Shown: in pieces, positions 19,994 through 30,459 of the stretch
Layout of the letters: every line of letters begins with the position of its first letter
Position numbering within the stretch: position 1 is the first letter of the stretch
Origin: Hyphomicrobium sp.
Lineage (GTDB): Bacteria > Pseudomonadota > Alphaproteobacteria > Rhizobiales > Hyphomicrobiaceae
Reading direction: 5' to 3'
DNA: 64,000 nucleotides
Assembly (NCBI RefSeq): GCF_009026145.1
Contig: NZ_WBUE01000002.1
Coordinates: 186,001 to 250,000, forward strand
Position numbers and translations under genes: made by a program
Notes under the pieces: generated by a model
The model's database searches: none
The model's input: the letters and a program-made list of their open reading frames with translations, nothing else
Told to the model about the DNA's origin: nothing

Positions 19994-20231
19994 GAGTTTC
20001 TCTCCGGCTCGCCGCGTGGCGACACTGCGCTCTTCCGACAGCGGCGGCTCGCGCCTCTGAAGTGGTGATTTGCCAACACCGGCTATTCGCTCCTCCTCTA
20101 GAGTTACAAAGTTCCATCCACTAAAGTTACACAAAGTTGCACAAACATATGACCACACAATTCTCACCTAACTAAGCTACCCCTAAGCGCGCAAAATTGA
20201 TATCGTGATCAGTGGTTTTAAGGGGGATACC

Positions 20232-21049
20232 ATGCGGTTCTTTTCGGCCATCGTACTAATCGGCACCCTGACCGTGCCGTCGGTCGACGCTCACGCCGGC
20301 GAAATCGATACCGACCACCTCTTCGCCTTCTCTCAGGGCACCGATATCGGCGAAGTGGGCACAAAGGAGCTAGAGAGCGACACGAACGGCCGCTTCGGCA
20401 AACGCGACGGCAGGTACGCGGCCTATTCACAAGAGATTGAAGTCGGGTACATTCCCATCAAGAACCTGCACGTGTTCGCCGGCGGTTCGCTTGCCTATTT
20501 TGACATTGCGGACGTGCCTGAACTCGACGATCGCCAGCGGCTGTCGTTCGAAGAACTGGAGATTGAGGTGCGGTATCGGCTGATGGACCGCAACCCGGCT
20601 GGGCCGCGGTCGACGAGACAAGCGGCGAGCCAGTCGACAGCTACGGTGCCGCCTTTGCAGTTTTGGCCGACAAAGAGCTTGTTAAGGACCTGGTCGTGTC
20701 CGTCATCAATATCGTCTACGAACCCGAAGCTACCCGCGAAGACGGATCCTGGGAGAGAGAATCGGCTCTGGAGGTTAGCGGGGCGGTGCTAGCGCAGGTG
20801 CGTCCGGGTCTCTTCATTGGCGTTGGGGCGCAACACCTGCGCCAATATGAGGGCCTCACGCTCGACAGCCTCGCCGGTCAGGCCACGTTTTTCGGGCCGA
20901 ACATCTGCTGGCATCCCAACGACATCTGGGTCATCGCCGGCTGGAGCACTCAGGTTGCGGGCAACGATGCGAGCGGGTTGAACGATTCCCTCGATCTCGT
21001 GAACTTCGAGCGCCAGCAGGCGAAGCTTACTGTTGGCTTTAGCTTCTGA
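20232..21049 (+). pseudogene. Outer-membrane/exported protein, frameshifted
   Basis: 20232 frame (signal peptide) breaks near 20600-20615; coding continues in another frame as VDETSGEPVDSYGAAFAVLADKELVKDLVVSVINIVYEPE to 21049. Confidence 0.7.
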
Positions 21050-21329
21050 TATCGACCTTTGATTCGAGCTAACCCTTTTTTCGAGCTAACCCCTTTTGAG
21101 CGGGGACTTGGAGGCGTCTATATCTGGGATATCTGCGTTCCCTAGTGGCGTTAGCATTTTTCCTGCCATAGGCTCTCACCCGCGAACTTGGCTCGCCGAC
21201 GGTGGTTAGGTGGCTCCCCGGCGTTCCGTTTAATCTGCTGGCCTCGAAATAAGCCCCCATCCCCCATCGTCTGCCTTGGGGCAGGGTCAAGAGCCGAGCC
21301 GGCTTTCTCGACCACACTTTGTGGGTCAA

Positions 21330-22598
21330 TCAAATTACCTGAAGCAATGCGTGGCCGCCCACTCCGGCAGCGATTGTAGCGGCGAATATAAGGGCGCTCC
21401 AGCGAGCCAAGACGCCTCCGGCGAGACCGTAGACCAGCAATCCCTTCATGATCACATTGGCACCAGCGGCAATGAGGATCGCTACACCCGCCGTCCCCTC
21501 TGACAGAGTCTGATCTGCGCTGAGCTTGCCGAGCGAAATCGTAATCGCATCGGCATCGGCGAGACCCGATACACCTGCCAATGCAAATATTCCGAACGAT
21601 CCGAGCCGATCCTTGAGGATGCCTGCGAGCAATAGAGTACCCGCGAGCAGCGCGCCGACGATCATGGCGGGACCAAACTCAGCAGGATTGCGGAGTTCCT
21701 CGCTCAACGCCACCGGCGTAGCATTGCTGCGCCAGAGCCACCACCCCGCGCCAGCTGTCGTAAGTCCCATCAATCCCAACGGTACCCACATCGACAACAG
21801 CAGGGGAGCGTAAACGATCGCGAGCAGTATCATTACGCGGGCGAGCATCACACTGCACGCGAACGCGATCCCGGCTGCCAACACTTTCGATAGGAGAGCA
21901 TCGCCCTTAGCCATGCGCGCTAAGGTCATCGTTGTGGCCGTCGACGACGCGAGACCGCCGAAGAGCCCGACCAGCAGGATGCCTCGTTCCGGCCCAGCGA
22001 GCTTGACGGCAATATACCCGGCAAAGGATAGGCCTGAGATCAACACAACGGCCCATCCGACTTGGTAGGGATTGAATGCGTCAGAGGGGCCGTATCCGAC
22101 ATTGGGCAAGAGGGGCAGAACGACGACGGCGATTAGAAGGAACTGGATTGCGGTCTGCAGCTCGCGGGCCTCGATCAGCTCGAGCCATCGGTGAAGAGCG
22201 GGCTTAAGGCTGAGCAGGAGAGTCGTGACGACCGCCGCTGCTGCGGCGATCGCAGGATATCCTCGCACGGCAGCGGCACCCGATCCAAACACAACAAGAC
22301 CCGCCACAATGGTGGTCAGGCCAATTCGGTGGTGAACCTGCACACATCGCCAATATCCGAGTGCTAAGAAGCCGGCTGTGGTGAGAATGCCCGCAGCAAG
22401 CACCATCCCGCCCAATTCGGAGCCCAGAAAGCCGCAAATGCCCCCGAAAAGTCCGATGAGGGCAAATGTTCGAATGCCCGCGATTCGTTCGCCCTCTTCG
22501 CGCGCGCGCTGGTGCCAGCCTCGCTCCAGGCCGACCAGTAGACCACCCGCCGATGCAATCGCGAGGCCTTGGAAAAGCTGGATCTGGTCGGTCGGCAT
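21330..22598 (-). CDS. MgtC/SapB + DUF4010 family membrane protein
   Basis: [22 protein letters not shown]-terminal motif; multi-TM; ORF open to 22718. Confidence 0.82.
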   Translation of the reverse strand: MPTDQIQLFQGLAIASAGGLLVGLERGWHQRAREEGERIAGIRTFALIGLFGGICGFLGSELGGMVLAAGILTTAGFLALGYWRCVQVHHRIGLTTIVAGLVVFGSGAAAVRGYPAIAAAAAVVTTLLLSLKPALHRWLELIEARELQTAIQFLLIAVVVLPLLPNVGYGPSDAFNPYQVGWAVVLISGLSFAGYIAVKLAGPERGILLVGLFGGLASSTATTMTLARMAKGDALLSKVLAAGIAFACSVMLARVMILLAIVYAPLLLSMWVPLGLMGLTTAGAGWWLWRSNATPVALSEELRNPAEFGPAMIVGALLAGTLLLAGILKDRLGSFGIFALAGVSGLADADAITISLGKLSADQTLSEGTAGVAILIAAGANVIMKGLLVYGLAGGVLARWSALIFAATIAAGVGGHALLQVI

Positions 22599-22649
22599 AA
22601 CTTCCACCAAAGGAAATGCTCGACTACCCGCTCGCCGTTGAAGAGGAGG

Positions 22650-22772
22650 CCAGCTAAGCGAAGTCGGCTCAGAAAGGCTAAGGTCGCGGTCGCGCGCAAG
22701 CTGGCCGTCATTCTGCACTGCATGTGGGTCGACGGCACCGAGTTCGTTTCAAAGAAGGAGGCGGCAGCGTAG
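22650..22772 (+). pseudogene. C-terminal scar of an IS110-family transposase
   Basis: [31 protein letters not shown] resembles C-terminus of the 44011-44700 transposase. Confidence 0.7.
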
Positions 22773-23056
22773 CGCGCAACGGGAGATCACGCGTCTTCCT
22801 GCTCCTAAGCGGTAAACGATTTCCCTGCCGGACGAAGGCGGTGGCGAGTTCGTTCAATGCTTTGCGTGGGCCCGCAATGGCCACCGCGCTTTCGACATTG
22901 ATCCGCCAGTGTCATCTTACGCCATCATGCGGAGGGGTCCCCTGGCGCGGAGAGAACAGTGGGCCCGACAAGAATGATCGCAGAAAGCTTGATACCTAGT
23001 CCCGAATTTAAAGAACAGCATCGACCGACTAAGACCTTGAGGTCTGAAAACAAGAG

Positions 23057-23272
23057 TTAGTCCGCGCTTTGATATTTGAAGGATACTTTCACCTTGGTGC
23101 GATACGCCACGACCTTGCCGTTTTCAATCACGATATCCTGCTCGGCAACCTCGGCAACCCGCAGTTCTCGTAGATGCGTGCTCGCTTCCTCGATCACCGA
23201 TTTGGCAGCCTGCTCCCACGACTCTGTACTGCAGCCGATCAATTCTATCACTTTATACATGCTGTTCGGCAT
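23057..23272 (-). CDS. Dodecin family protein
   Basis: 71 aa; MYKVIELIGCSTESWEQAAKSVIEEASTHLRELRVAEV. Confidence 0.88.
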   Translation of the reverse strand: MPNSMYKVIELIGCSTESWEQAAKSVIEEASTHLRELRVAEVAEQDIVIENGKVVAYRTKVKVSFKYQSAD

Positions 23273-23416
23273 TGAAGCCTCCTTCGGTCTTTGTGTGAGC
23301 GCTAGCCCTAATCGCAGGGATCGTCATTTTCGGCATTGAGGCAGATCAAGCGCAAAGCGGCAAAATCAGGACGGAAACCTGTCCCAGCACAAACTCATGG
23401 TCACAGACGGGCTGCG

Positions 23417-23542
23417 TTAACGAGAGCCCCAATAGGCGAGCCCAAGCACGGCGATCACGGCGATCATGACCGTGCAGCAGACGATGATCCAAAGCCACGC
23501 CCTCCAGCCCTCTTGAGCTTCGTCGTCCGATTCATGCTGCAT
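23417..23542 (-). CDS. 41-aa single-TM protein
   Basis: MQHESDDEAQEGWRAWLWIIVCCTVMIAVIAVLGLAYWGSR. Confidence 0.45.
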   Translation of the reverse strand: MQHESDDEAQEGWRAWLWIIVCCTVMIAVIAVLGLAYWGSR

Positions 23543-23556
23543 GGCTCGATACGCTC

Positions 23557-23790
23557 CTAGTCATATTTTGGCCCGGCTGTGCTCCACCCAAGCCAATTAT
23601 ACAATGGGCAATAGCCCCGGATGCCAGTTGCTACAAAGTCCACTCCCAATGCGATCAGTACGAAATATAGAAGCAGCCAAACTAAACCGGCCCCGCCGAA
23701 GAGCAACACCAGTGCCCATATGGCCAGAGCGCCACCCAGCGTCACACGGAGCACCCGTTCGACTGTCCCGAGGTTCTTCTTCTTTTTCAT
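23557..23790 (-). CDS. DUF2892 (YgaP-like TM) protein
   Basis: NLGTVERVLRVTLGGALAIWAL...GVDFVATGIRGYCPLYNWLG. Confidence 0.88.
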   Translation of the reverse strand: MKKKKNLGTVERVLRVTLGGALAIWALVLLFGGAGLVWLLLYFVLIALGVDFVATGIRGYCPLYNWLGWSTAGPKYD

Positions 23791-24057
23791 TAGAAGCTCC
23801 TATCAGTCGCTGTTTGGGGCAACGTCGTCTTCGAGCCGACGTGTCGCTTACGGCTTAGCCCGTGCATGCCCTAGCCTTGAGCGCTTTGTTGCGGTGCCGG
23901 TCGAGGTCTCCAGCTTCGAGAGAACGGGGCTTGGTAGCTGACGGACAGCGACTGCTGCGACAACTGCCAAACGAATGTTATCTTTGCTTTCTCTCATTGC
24001 CTGTATCCAGGTTCGTTCTCTCCCGGGCGAATTTCGAATTCCATTCAGAATTATTTG

Positions 24058-24072
24058 GTAACGCATCGTAAC
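24058..24072 (+). promoter_or_regulatory. GTAAC-N5-GTAAC direct-repeat motif
   Basis: TTATTTGGTAACGCATCGTAAC upstream of the 24200 gene. Confidence 0.45.
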
Positions 24073-24199
24073 AGATCAGTCGGCAGCCCAAGGATTTCGG
24101 CGTAGGTCAGCTGCGGCAGCGCCCCGAGCTCGCTGGCTAAGGCGCGCACGCTAGTGTATGACGTCCCGCGCTGGGGTAACTGTCCATGGAGGGAACACG

Positions 24200-24358
24200 A
24201 TGAAGGCACTTCTTGCCCTGCTGACCTTAGGCCTTGCGGCTGCGTCCACCATCCCAGTGATGGCGCACGACGGCGCGGCGCCGATGACAAAGGCCGAATG
24301 CGAAAAGACGCCGGACATGCAGTGGGACGCAAAGACCGGTACGTGTGTGCACAAATGA
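24200..24358 (+). CDS. Small secreted protein with C-terminal Cys pair
   Basis: MKALLALLTLGLAAASTIPVMAHDGAAPMTKAECEKTPDMQWDAKTGTCVHK. Confidence 0.65.
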   Translation: MKALLALLTLGLAAASTIPVMAHDGAAPMTKAECEKTPDMQWDAKTGTCVHK

Positions 24359-24455
24359 CGAACTAGCGGATTGGGGCGGCGGATCGCATGAGCCGCCGCC
24401 CTCTGCTGCCTTAGCCGCGCTCACCTGGTCACATGGCCAACGCGCGGCTGACGCC

Positions 24456-24761
24456 TCAGTCAATGCGTTCAACGTCGGCGGCCCTCTTGGGAATGAGACG
24501 CACGCGATAGGTCGCATTCTGACATTTCAAGACCCAAACGGCTTCATTTGGCTTCGAGCGCTCGCGCTCGGCTTCGGCACGCAACGGGCGGTCACAGACA
24601 AATCCTTGCTTGCGGATTTGGGCCGCAATGACGGCCGCCTCTTCGGCAGCCTGCGCCTCGGAAACATGGATCGGCATCGGTCTGTAATCGCCGGTGCCAG
24701 GGATAACAATCGGAGCCAAGCCGAGAAGAAGCGACGGAAGACCGAAAGAAATTTGTGTCAT
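24456..24761 (-). CDS. Conserved exported hypothetical protein
   Basis: Hydrophobic N-terminus; C-terminal KCQNATYRVRLIPKRAADVERID also present as remnant at 12.5 kb. Confidence 0.6.
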   Translation of the reverse strand: MTQISFGLPSLLLGLAPIVIPGTGDYRPMPIHVSEAQAAEEAAVIAAQIRKQGFVCDRPLRAEAERERSKPNEAVWVLKCQNATYRVRLIPKRAADVERID

Positions 24762-24861
24762 TGTGCACCTGTGGAACGCCCCGGGCTGTGCGCCGCGATG
24801 CGGTACTCTCTGCAGCCGGCTATGACCTCAATTTATACGATATAGGCCAAGCAGCACTCCG

Positions 24862-24876
24862 CTTACAGATTGTTAC
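24862..24876 (-). promoter_or_regulatory. GTAAC-N5-GTAAG direct-repeat motif
   Basis: CTTAC AGATT GTTAC on +, upstream of the 24761 minus gene. Confidence 0.4.
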
Positions 24877-25460
24877 CAAATTTTTTTGGTGCGCCTTCCC
24901 CCAACTTCGCCAGCTACACTGCCGAACGAAAACGAAGCACGCCGTGGCATGGCGAGCTCGAAGAAACCGCGAGAACTGGTGGTCTCATCTCTTGTGGACC
25001 CCACGGGTTGCCGCGGAAGTCCACGCCTGCACTGATAGCCGCGTAGAGAACGGCAATGAACCGAGCGTCGGCGAGTGGCGGGGCCATTAGCGCGCAGCTG
25101 CTGGGAATCGAGAATGCCGCTTCGACCCACACCAACCTGTTTGCGCTCATCCACGCTTAGGGCGGAGGCGGCGGCTGCTCCGGCTATTGGAGCCCAATTC
25201 TTTGGTAACTGAACGCATAAGCGGGTTTCTTGACGCCGCCAGGGATCTCGATGGTGGGTCAAGGTTCCAAGCATCGGCCCACGTGTCAGCTCCTTCGCGG
25301 TGCCAGTGCGAACAAGAATGGCTATCAGCCGAAGGACCCCGATATGAACATGCGCTGACACACGCGTTCAGTGTGAGTTCAAGCCCGGGCCCATAGCTTC
25401 TTGCTCTATCGCCGAAGGGCTCTGAGCCGAGCCTGGAATTGTTGCAAGATGGAGAGCACC

Positions 25461-25697
25461 ATGAAGCTTCACTCAATGTTATTGAGTTCCGCCGTCGTTG
25501 CGGCCGCGACTTTTGTAGCGCTGCCGGCATCGGCCGAAAGTTACGGCGCCTACGGTTTGCGGCATGGAGGCCGCAACTATGCTTCGCATTTACTGGGAAG
25601 CGCCTGGAGAAATAGTGGGGATGCCCATCACTTCGCCGCTCGAGATATCCGCGTACGCAGACATGGGTTTTGGGATCGATGGGCGGGGCCACGCTGA
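25461..25697 (+). CDS. Small secreted hypothetical protein
   Basis: MKLHSMLLSSAVVAAATFVALPASAESYGAYG; upstream GGAGAGC. Confidence 0.5.
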   Translation: MKLHSMLLSSAVVAAATFVALPASAESYGAYGLRHGGRNYASHLLGSAWRNSGDAHHFAARDIRVRRHGFWDRWAGPR

Positions 25698-26174
25698 CAT
25701 TTGCAGCGCCGCTCGCACGTCGACATGCACTAACGTCCTTTTGGCTAGGGGCCGCGCGAGCCGCGCGGCCCCGGTCTATGTCTTAAGAACTGCTTATTTC
25801 CGCTGGAATGCCCCGAATGCAATGTTGCTTGCTGCGACCCTCATAGGCGTTCACCGCATCGAGCTTTTTTACCCGTTGCAGGCCAAATAAAGTCCTGCCT
25901 GCCACTGGTCGTGCGGGACGCGCTTCTGTTTTGCGGTGTCACAGTGCTGTCCTTCAGGGCACTTTTTCTGCGCGGATGCCCTAAGTGACGCAGTACTTGG
26001 GGCTGCAGCCGCCAAGGCTATGATGATGATGATCTTGTGCGTGGAACATAATTGAGCAGCGCTATCGTTTTTCGATGCCGCGAGAGTGGGCTTAGTCCCG
26101 GGCTCTGTGCCTCGGTTCCCACTGCTGCACTGGCAAGTTAGGCCGGCGCGCCAGTCGGTTTGGGCGAGTAGCCG

Positions 26175-26560
26175 ACGGCGTGGATGACGCGTGCATGCCA
26201 CGCGCGCGGCGGTCGAGGAAGGCATCGTGCCAGGCGGCGGCGTGGACTTGCTGCGGGCGGGGAAGGTGCTCCACAACCTCAGCGTGGAGAATGACGACCA
26301 GAAGGTCGGCATCAATATCGTCCGCAAGGCGCTGCTGGCTCCTGCAAGGCAGATCTTCACCATGCCGGCGAGAACGGCTCCGTAATCGTGGGCAAGATCA
26401 TCGAGAACAGCAAAATACGCCTTGGGCTACGACGCCCAGACCCATTCCTTCGGCGACCTCGTTGCCGAGGGCGTCATCGATCCGACGAAGGTAGTACGCT
26501 GCGCCCCGCAGGATGCATCCTCCGTGAATTCGCTGAGCGTTCTGGCTTGGCGTTCGGTGA
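26175..26560 (+). pseudogene. groEL: Degenerate groEL (Cpn60) C-terminal fragment
   Basis: [26 protein letters not shown] / [15 protein letters not shown] / YALGYDAQTHSFGDLVAEGVIDPTKVVR spread over three frames. Confidence 0.85.
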
Positions 26561-27183
26561 CGTCTGCCGCGCTTGGCTGCCTCACCCACCGCGCGCCAGA
26601 AACAAAAACGCCCGCGGCTTCATCAGCGGCAGGCGTAGCGTCTCGTCGAGACTAGAACTTGACCCTGCCGATTCGGGCCTATCTGTAAACAACTTTTTGA
26701 AGATGCTACGCGCGTTGCCCGAGCGCATCACTTGCCCCACGATACTCTGCAATTTCGACCGGCACGCTATTGACGATGCGAAGACCAAGACCGCGTCCCT
26801 CATCAGGGCGTCCTCTGCGCCGATCTTTTTAGTTCCTCCGCGCGCTGACTGCTGCACCGCTGCACTTCACGCCATGATGGAGCAGCACCCTCGACCCCGG
26901 TGGACGTGAAGCCCTGCCGGGGTCACTCTTCTAGAGGTCGAGCTCTGCGCCGGCATGGCATTGCGCCGGCATGGCATTCCCTCGGCGCCGGCATCTTGTC
27001 GTGCGACTCGCGCGGCGGCTTGCGCTTGAATTTCCAGCCCGCCAGACGCCGGCCATCCGCGCAATTCTGATGCAATCTGGCGATTCGCCAGAAAGTGCAG
27101 ATTCGCCCGGCCCCTCTAGGTATGAGAGGCCGGGCCTTGCGGATTGGCTCCTCTGCGGAGCCGATCCCAAGCTTGCCGTTCGC

Positions 27184-27339
27184 TTACTTTCTCGGCTGCG
27201 GTGTGACCGGCGTAACGGGGCACCCCGCTGTGAAAATCCCTGGCACGCAGTGCCCTGTCTTGTGGTGCGCCTGCGCCGCGCCAGCAAATCCGACGGCAGC
27301 GATCGACGCCACAAGGAGTGCAGCGAACATCGACTTCAT
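27184..27339 (-). CDS. 51-aa secreted peptide, GCPxTP family
   Basis: MKSMFAALLVASIAAVGFAGAAQAHHKTGHCVPGIFTAGCPVTPVTPQPRK. Confidence 0.6.
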   Translation of the reverse strand: MKSMFAALLVASIAAVGFAGAAQAHHKTGHCVPGIFTAGCPVTPVTPQPRK

Positions 27340-27417
27340 CATTTTCGTGTCTCCCGAGTTTTGATGTCTGCTCTCTTGCGGAGAGCGTGATGAGGGATCG
27401 CCCCCCTAATGCTGTCG

Positions 27418-27576
27418 CTACCTTCTCGGCGGTAGCTGCGGTGCGGTCGGCGTATAGGGGCATCCCTTCGTTGAGGTACCGGGCGGGGGACAGTTGACCT
27501 GCGCCTGCGCGACGCCGGCGAGTGTCAACGTCGCCGCCATGCCCAGGGCCAAAGCCCCGATGAGTGCTTTCAGCAT
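27418..27576 (-). CDS. 52-aa secreted peptide, GCPxTP family
   Basis: MLKALIGALALGMAATLTLAGVAQAQVNCPPPGTSTKGCPYTPTAPQLPPRR. Confidence 0.6.
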   Translation of the reverse strand: MLKALIGALALGMAATLTLAGVAQAQVNCPPPGTSTKGCPYTPTAPQLPPRR

Positions 27577-27670
27577 TGTCGTTACTCCAAGTTTGATCAT
27601 CCAATCGCGCAACAAGAGGCGCGCACCATCATTCGCGAGCCTCGCTGCCCGCGACATTCAGCTGGAACGA

Positions 27671-28057
27671 TCAAATTCGCGGTGGTGGGGTCGGTGGTCG
27701 CCAGTTCAGCCCATGAGGCATCGGGGGCACGATGCCACTCAATGCGGCGTGGCCGATCAGCGCTACGGGGAAGAATACGTCGGAAGCAAAACCTGTTAGT
27801 GAGCAGTTCATGCTGCACATGGCCGCGACGCATTTGCCAATCTTATCGCAGCAGGGGCACGGCTTGTCAGTCGACGACGTCCTAGCCGGCCCGGCGTGGT
27901 CTCCGGCGTGACTCATGAGAGTTGCCGGCGCTGCGGCCACGGCGTTGGCGGGTGCGACGGGTGAGAGCACGAGCCCGACGCTGACGAGAGCGGCAATAAT
28001 CAATCTGACGATCAGCATGCGCTTCACCGCTTCGCTATGCGCTTCGCCTTGTTGCAA
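27671..28057 (-). CDS. Cys-rich secreted protein (CPCC/KCVAxMCxMxC family)
   Basis: Signal peptide; DKPCPCCDKIGKCVAAMCSMNC. Confidence 0.7.
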   Translation of the reverse strand: MQQGEAHSEAVKRMLIVRLIIAALVSVGLVLSPVAPANAVAAAPATLMSHAGDHAGPARTSSTDKPCPCCDKIGKCVAAMCSMNCSLTGFASDVFFPVALIGHAALSGIVPPMPHGLNWRPPTPPPRI

Positions 28058-28166
28058 ATATTGTTCGCCGTCAATACGCCTTCAAGCCAAATCGGCCTGA
28101 GTGCAACGCAGCATGGAACCCGAGCGCGGCCGGCCCTGATCATTGGGCCGGCCGCGCGGCTCCGCC

Positions 28167-28403
28167 TTAGCGGGCCTTCACCCGAGACTTCGCCCTTGCC
28201 TTCGGAGCCCTGTAGAGTCGATAGGACTTGCGGGGCTCGTAGCTCGGCTCGACTTGGGCCGGCGCCATATCGACGGTCCGCGACTGGGTCCGGGCCGGCC
28301 AGTGGGTGGACGGATCGGAATTCCAGGTCTTGTCAGCCATGGCGCTGCCAGCGACGCCGAACAGACCTGCGACCAAGATGGCCGCTGTCATGATAGTCTT
28401 CAT
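28167..28403 (-). CDS. Small secreted hypothetical protein
   Basis: MKTIMTAAILVAGLFGVAGSAMADKTWNSDPSTHWPARTQS. Confidence 0.6.
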   Translation of the reverse strand: MKTIMTAAILVAGLFGVAGSAMADKTWNSDPSTHWPARTQSRTVDMAPAQVEPSYEPRKSYRLYRAPKARAKSRVKAR

Positions 28404-28532
28404 CGGATTTCTCCTGAGCGTGTTGTTTCTGCCCGTGCTGCGTTTTGGGCGCCTACGGGCTCGTTCGAATGCCAGCGAATGCGAAGGTGCACGGCGTATG
28501 GCCACGCGAATCCGCTTTGCTGCGAGGTGCGC

Positions 28533-28978
28533 TCAGGCGCGCGGGGGTGGGGTCGGTGGTGGCCTGCTCAGCCCGTGATGCATGATAGGTACGATACCAC
28601 GTAAGACGGCATGACCGATGAATTCTATATTGAAGAAAGGATCTGATGGCGCGAGTTGCACGCAGCCCATTGTGCAAACGGGGGCAACGCATTTCGCAGC
28701 GAAATCGCAGCATTGGCATGGCTTGTCGGGGGAGGTTGTGGCTGCAGCGCGGCTAGCGTCCATAGAGGCAGACGAAGTAAGAACATTGGCGCTCGCAATG
28801 GGCGATAGGACGAGCCCGATGCTGACCAGTATGGCGACAAATAGCCTGATGCCGGGCATGCGCTTCTTGTCCTGCTTCTTTCGCCGCACGCTTTGCCTAA
28901 GGTGCATATCGATGCCCACCACTATCGATTCAAGCATCAATCCCGCGTGCCGCGCGGCATCGTTTCCATAGCTAGCTG

Positions 28979-28982
<4 letters not shown>
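28533..28982 (-). CDS. Cys-rich secreted protein (same family as 27671)
   Basis: Probable internal start MPGIRLFVAILVSIGLVLSPIASA; DKPCQCCDFAAKCVAPVCTMGC. Confidence 0.65.
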
Positions 28983-29992
<1,010 letters not shown>

Positions 29993-30021
29993 GGCACCTG
30001 TCTCCGGTGAATAGGGGACGC

Positions 30022-30459
30022 TTACTCGGTGGCGAAGACCGCTGGCGCGGCGTCCTGGCCCGTTATCGAGAGGATCTCGAATGAGCCCGTCTTGCTGCCG
30101 GACATGCCGGGCGAACCGGGCGGCATTCCCGGCAGCGTAATGCCCTTGATGGCCGGCTTCTCACTAAGCAACCGATTGATCGAGCCCACAGGCACGTGCC
30201 CTTCCACTACGTAGCCGCCGATCACCGCCGTGTGGCAGCCTTCGAGATTCTTGCCAACGCCGTACTTCTGTTTGATCGGCGTCATGTCCGGCGCCTCGAT
30301 GACGGTTACGTCAAAGCCATTGGTGCGCAGGTAGTCGGCGTATTTTTTGCAGCATGAGCAGTTTGGGATCTTGTACAACGTGGCCGCGACTCTTTCCTCG
30401 GCCATGGCGGACAGCGTTGCGAGCGCGAGCACCAGGCTCGCCGTAACCATGCGGATCAT
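30022..30459 (-). CDS. DUF411 metal-binding exported protein
   Basis: YKIPNCSCCKKYADYLRTNGFDV...CHTAVIGGYVVEGHVPVGSINRLL. Confidence 0.92.
   Translation of the reverse strand: MIRMVTASLVLALATLSAMAEERVAATLYKIPNCSCCKKYADYLRTNGFDVTVIEAPDMTPIKQKYGVGKNLEGCHTAVIGGYVVEGHVPVGSINRLLSEKPAIKGITLPGMPPGSPGMSGSKTGSFEILSITGQDAAPAVFATE

Noticed and set aside
20130-20146. GTTACACAAAGTTGC as a sixth GTAAC-N5 motif
   Set aside because: Second half-site is degenerate; kept out of the motif set.
20192-20212. TTGATATCGTGATCA as an FNR box
   Set aside because: Half-site spacing is one base too long for the TTGAT-N4-ATCAA consensus.
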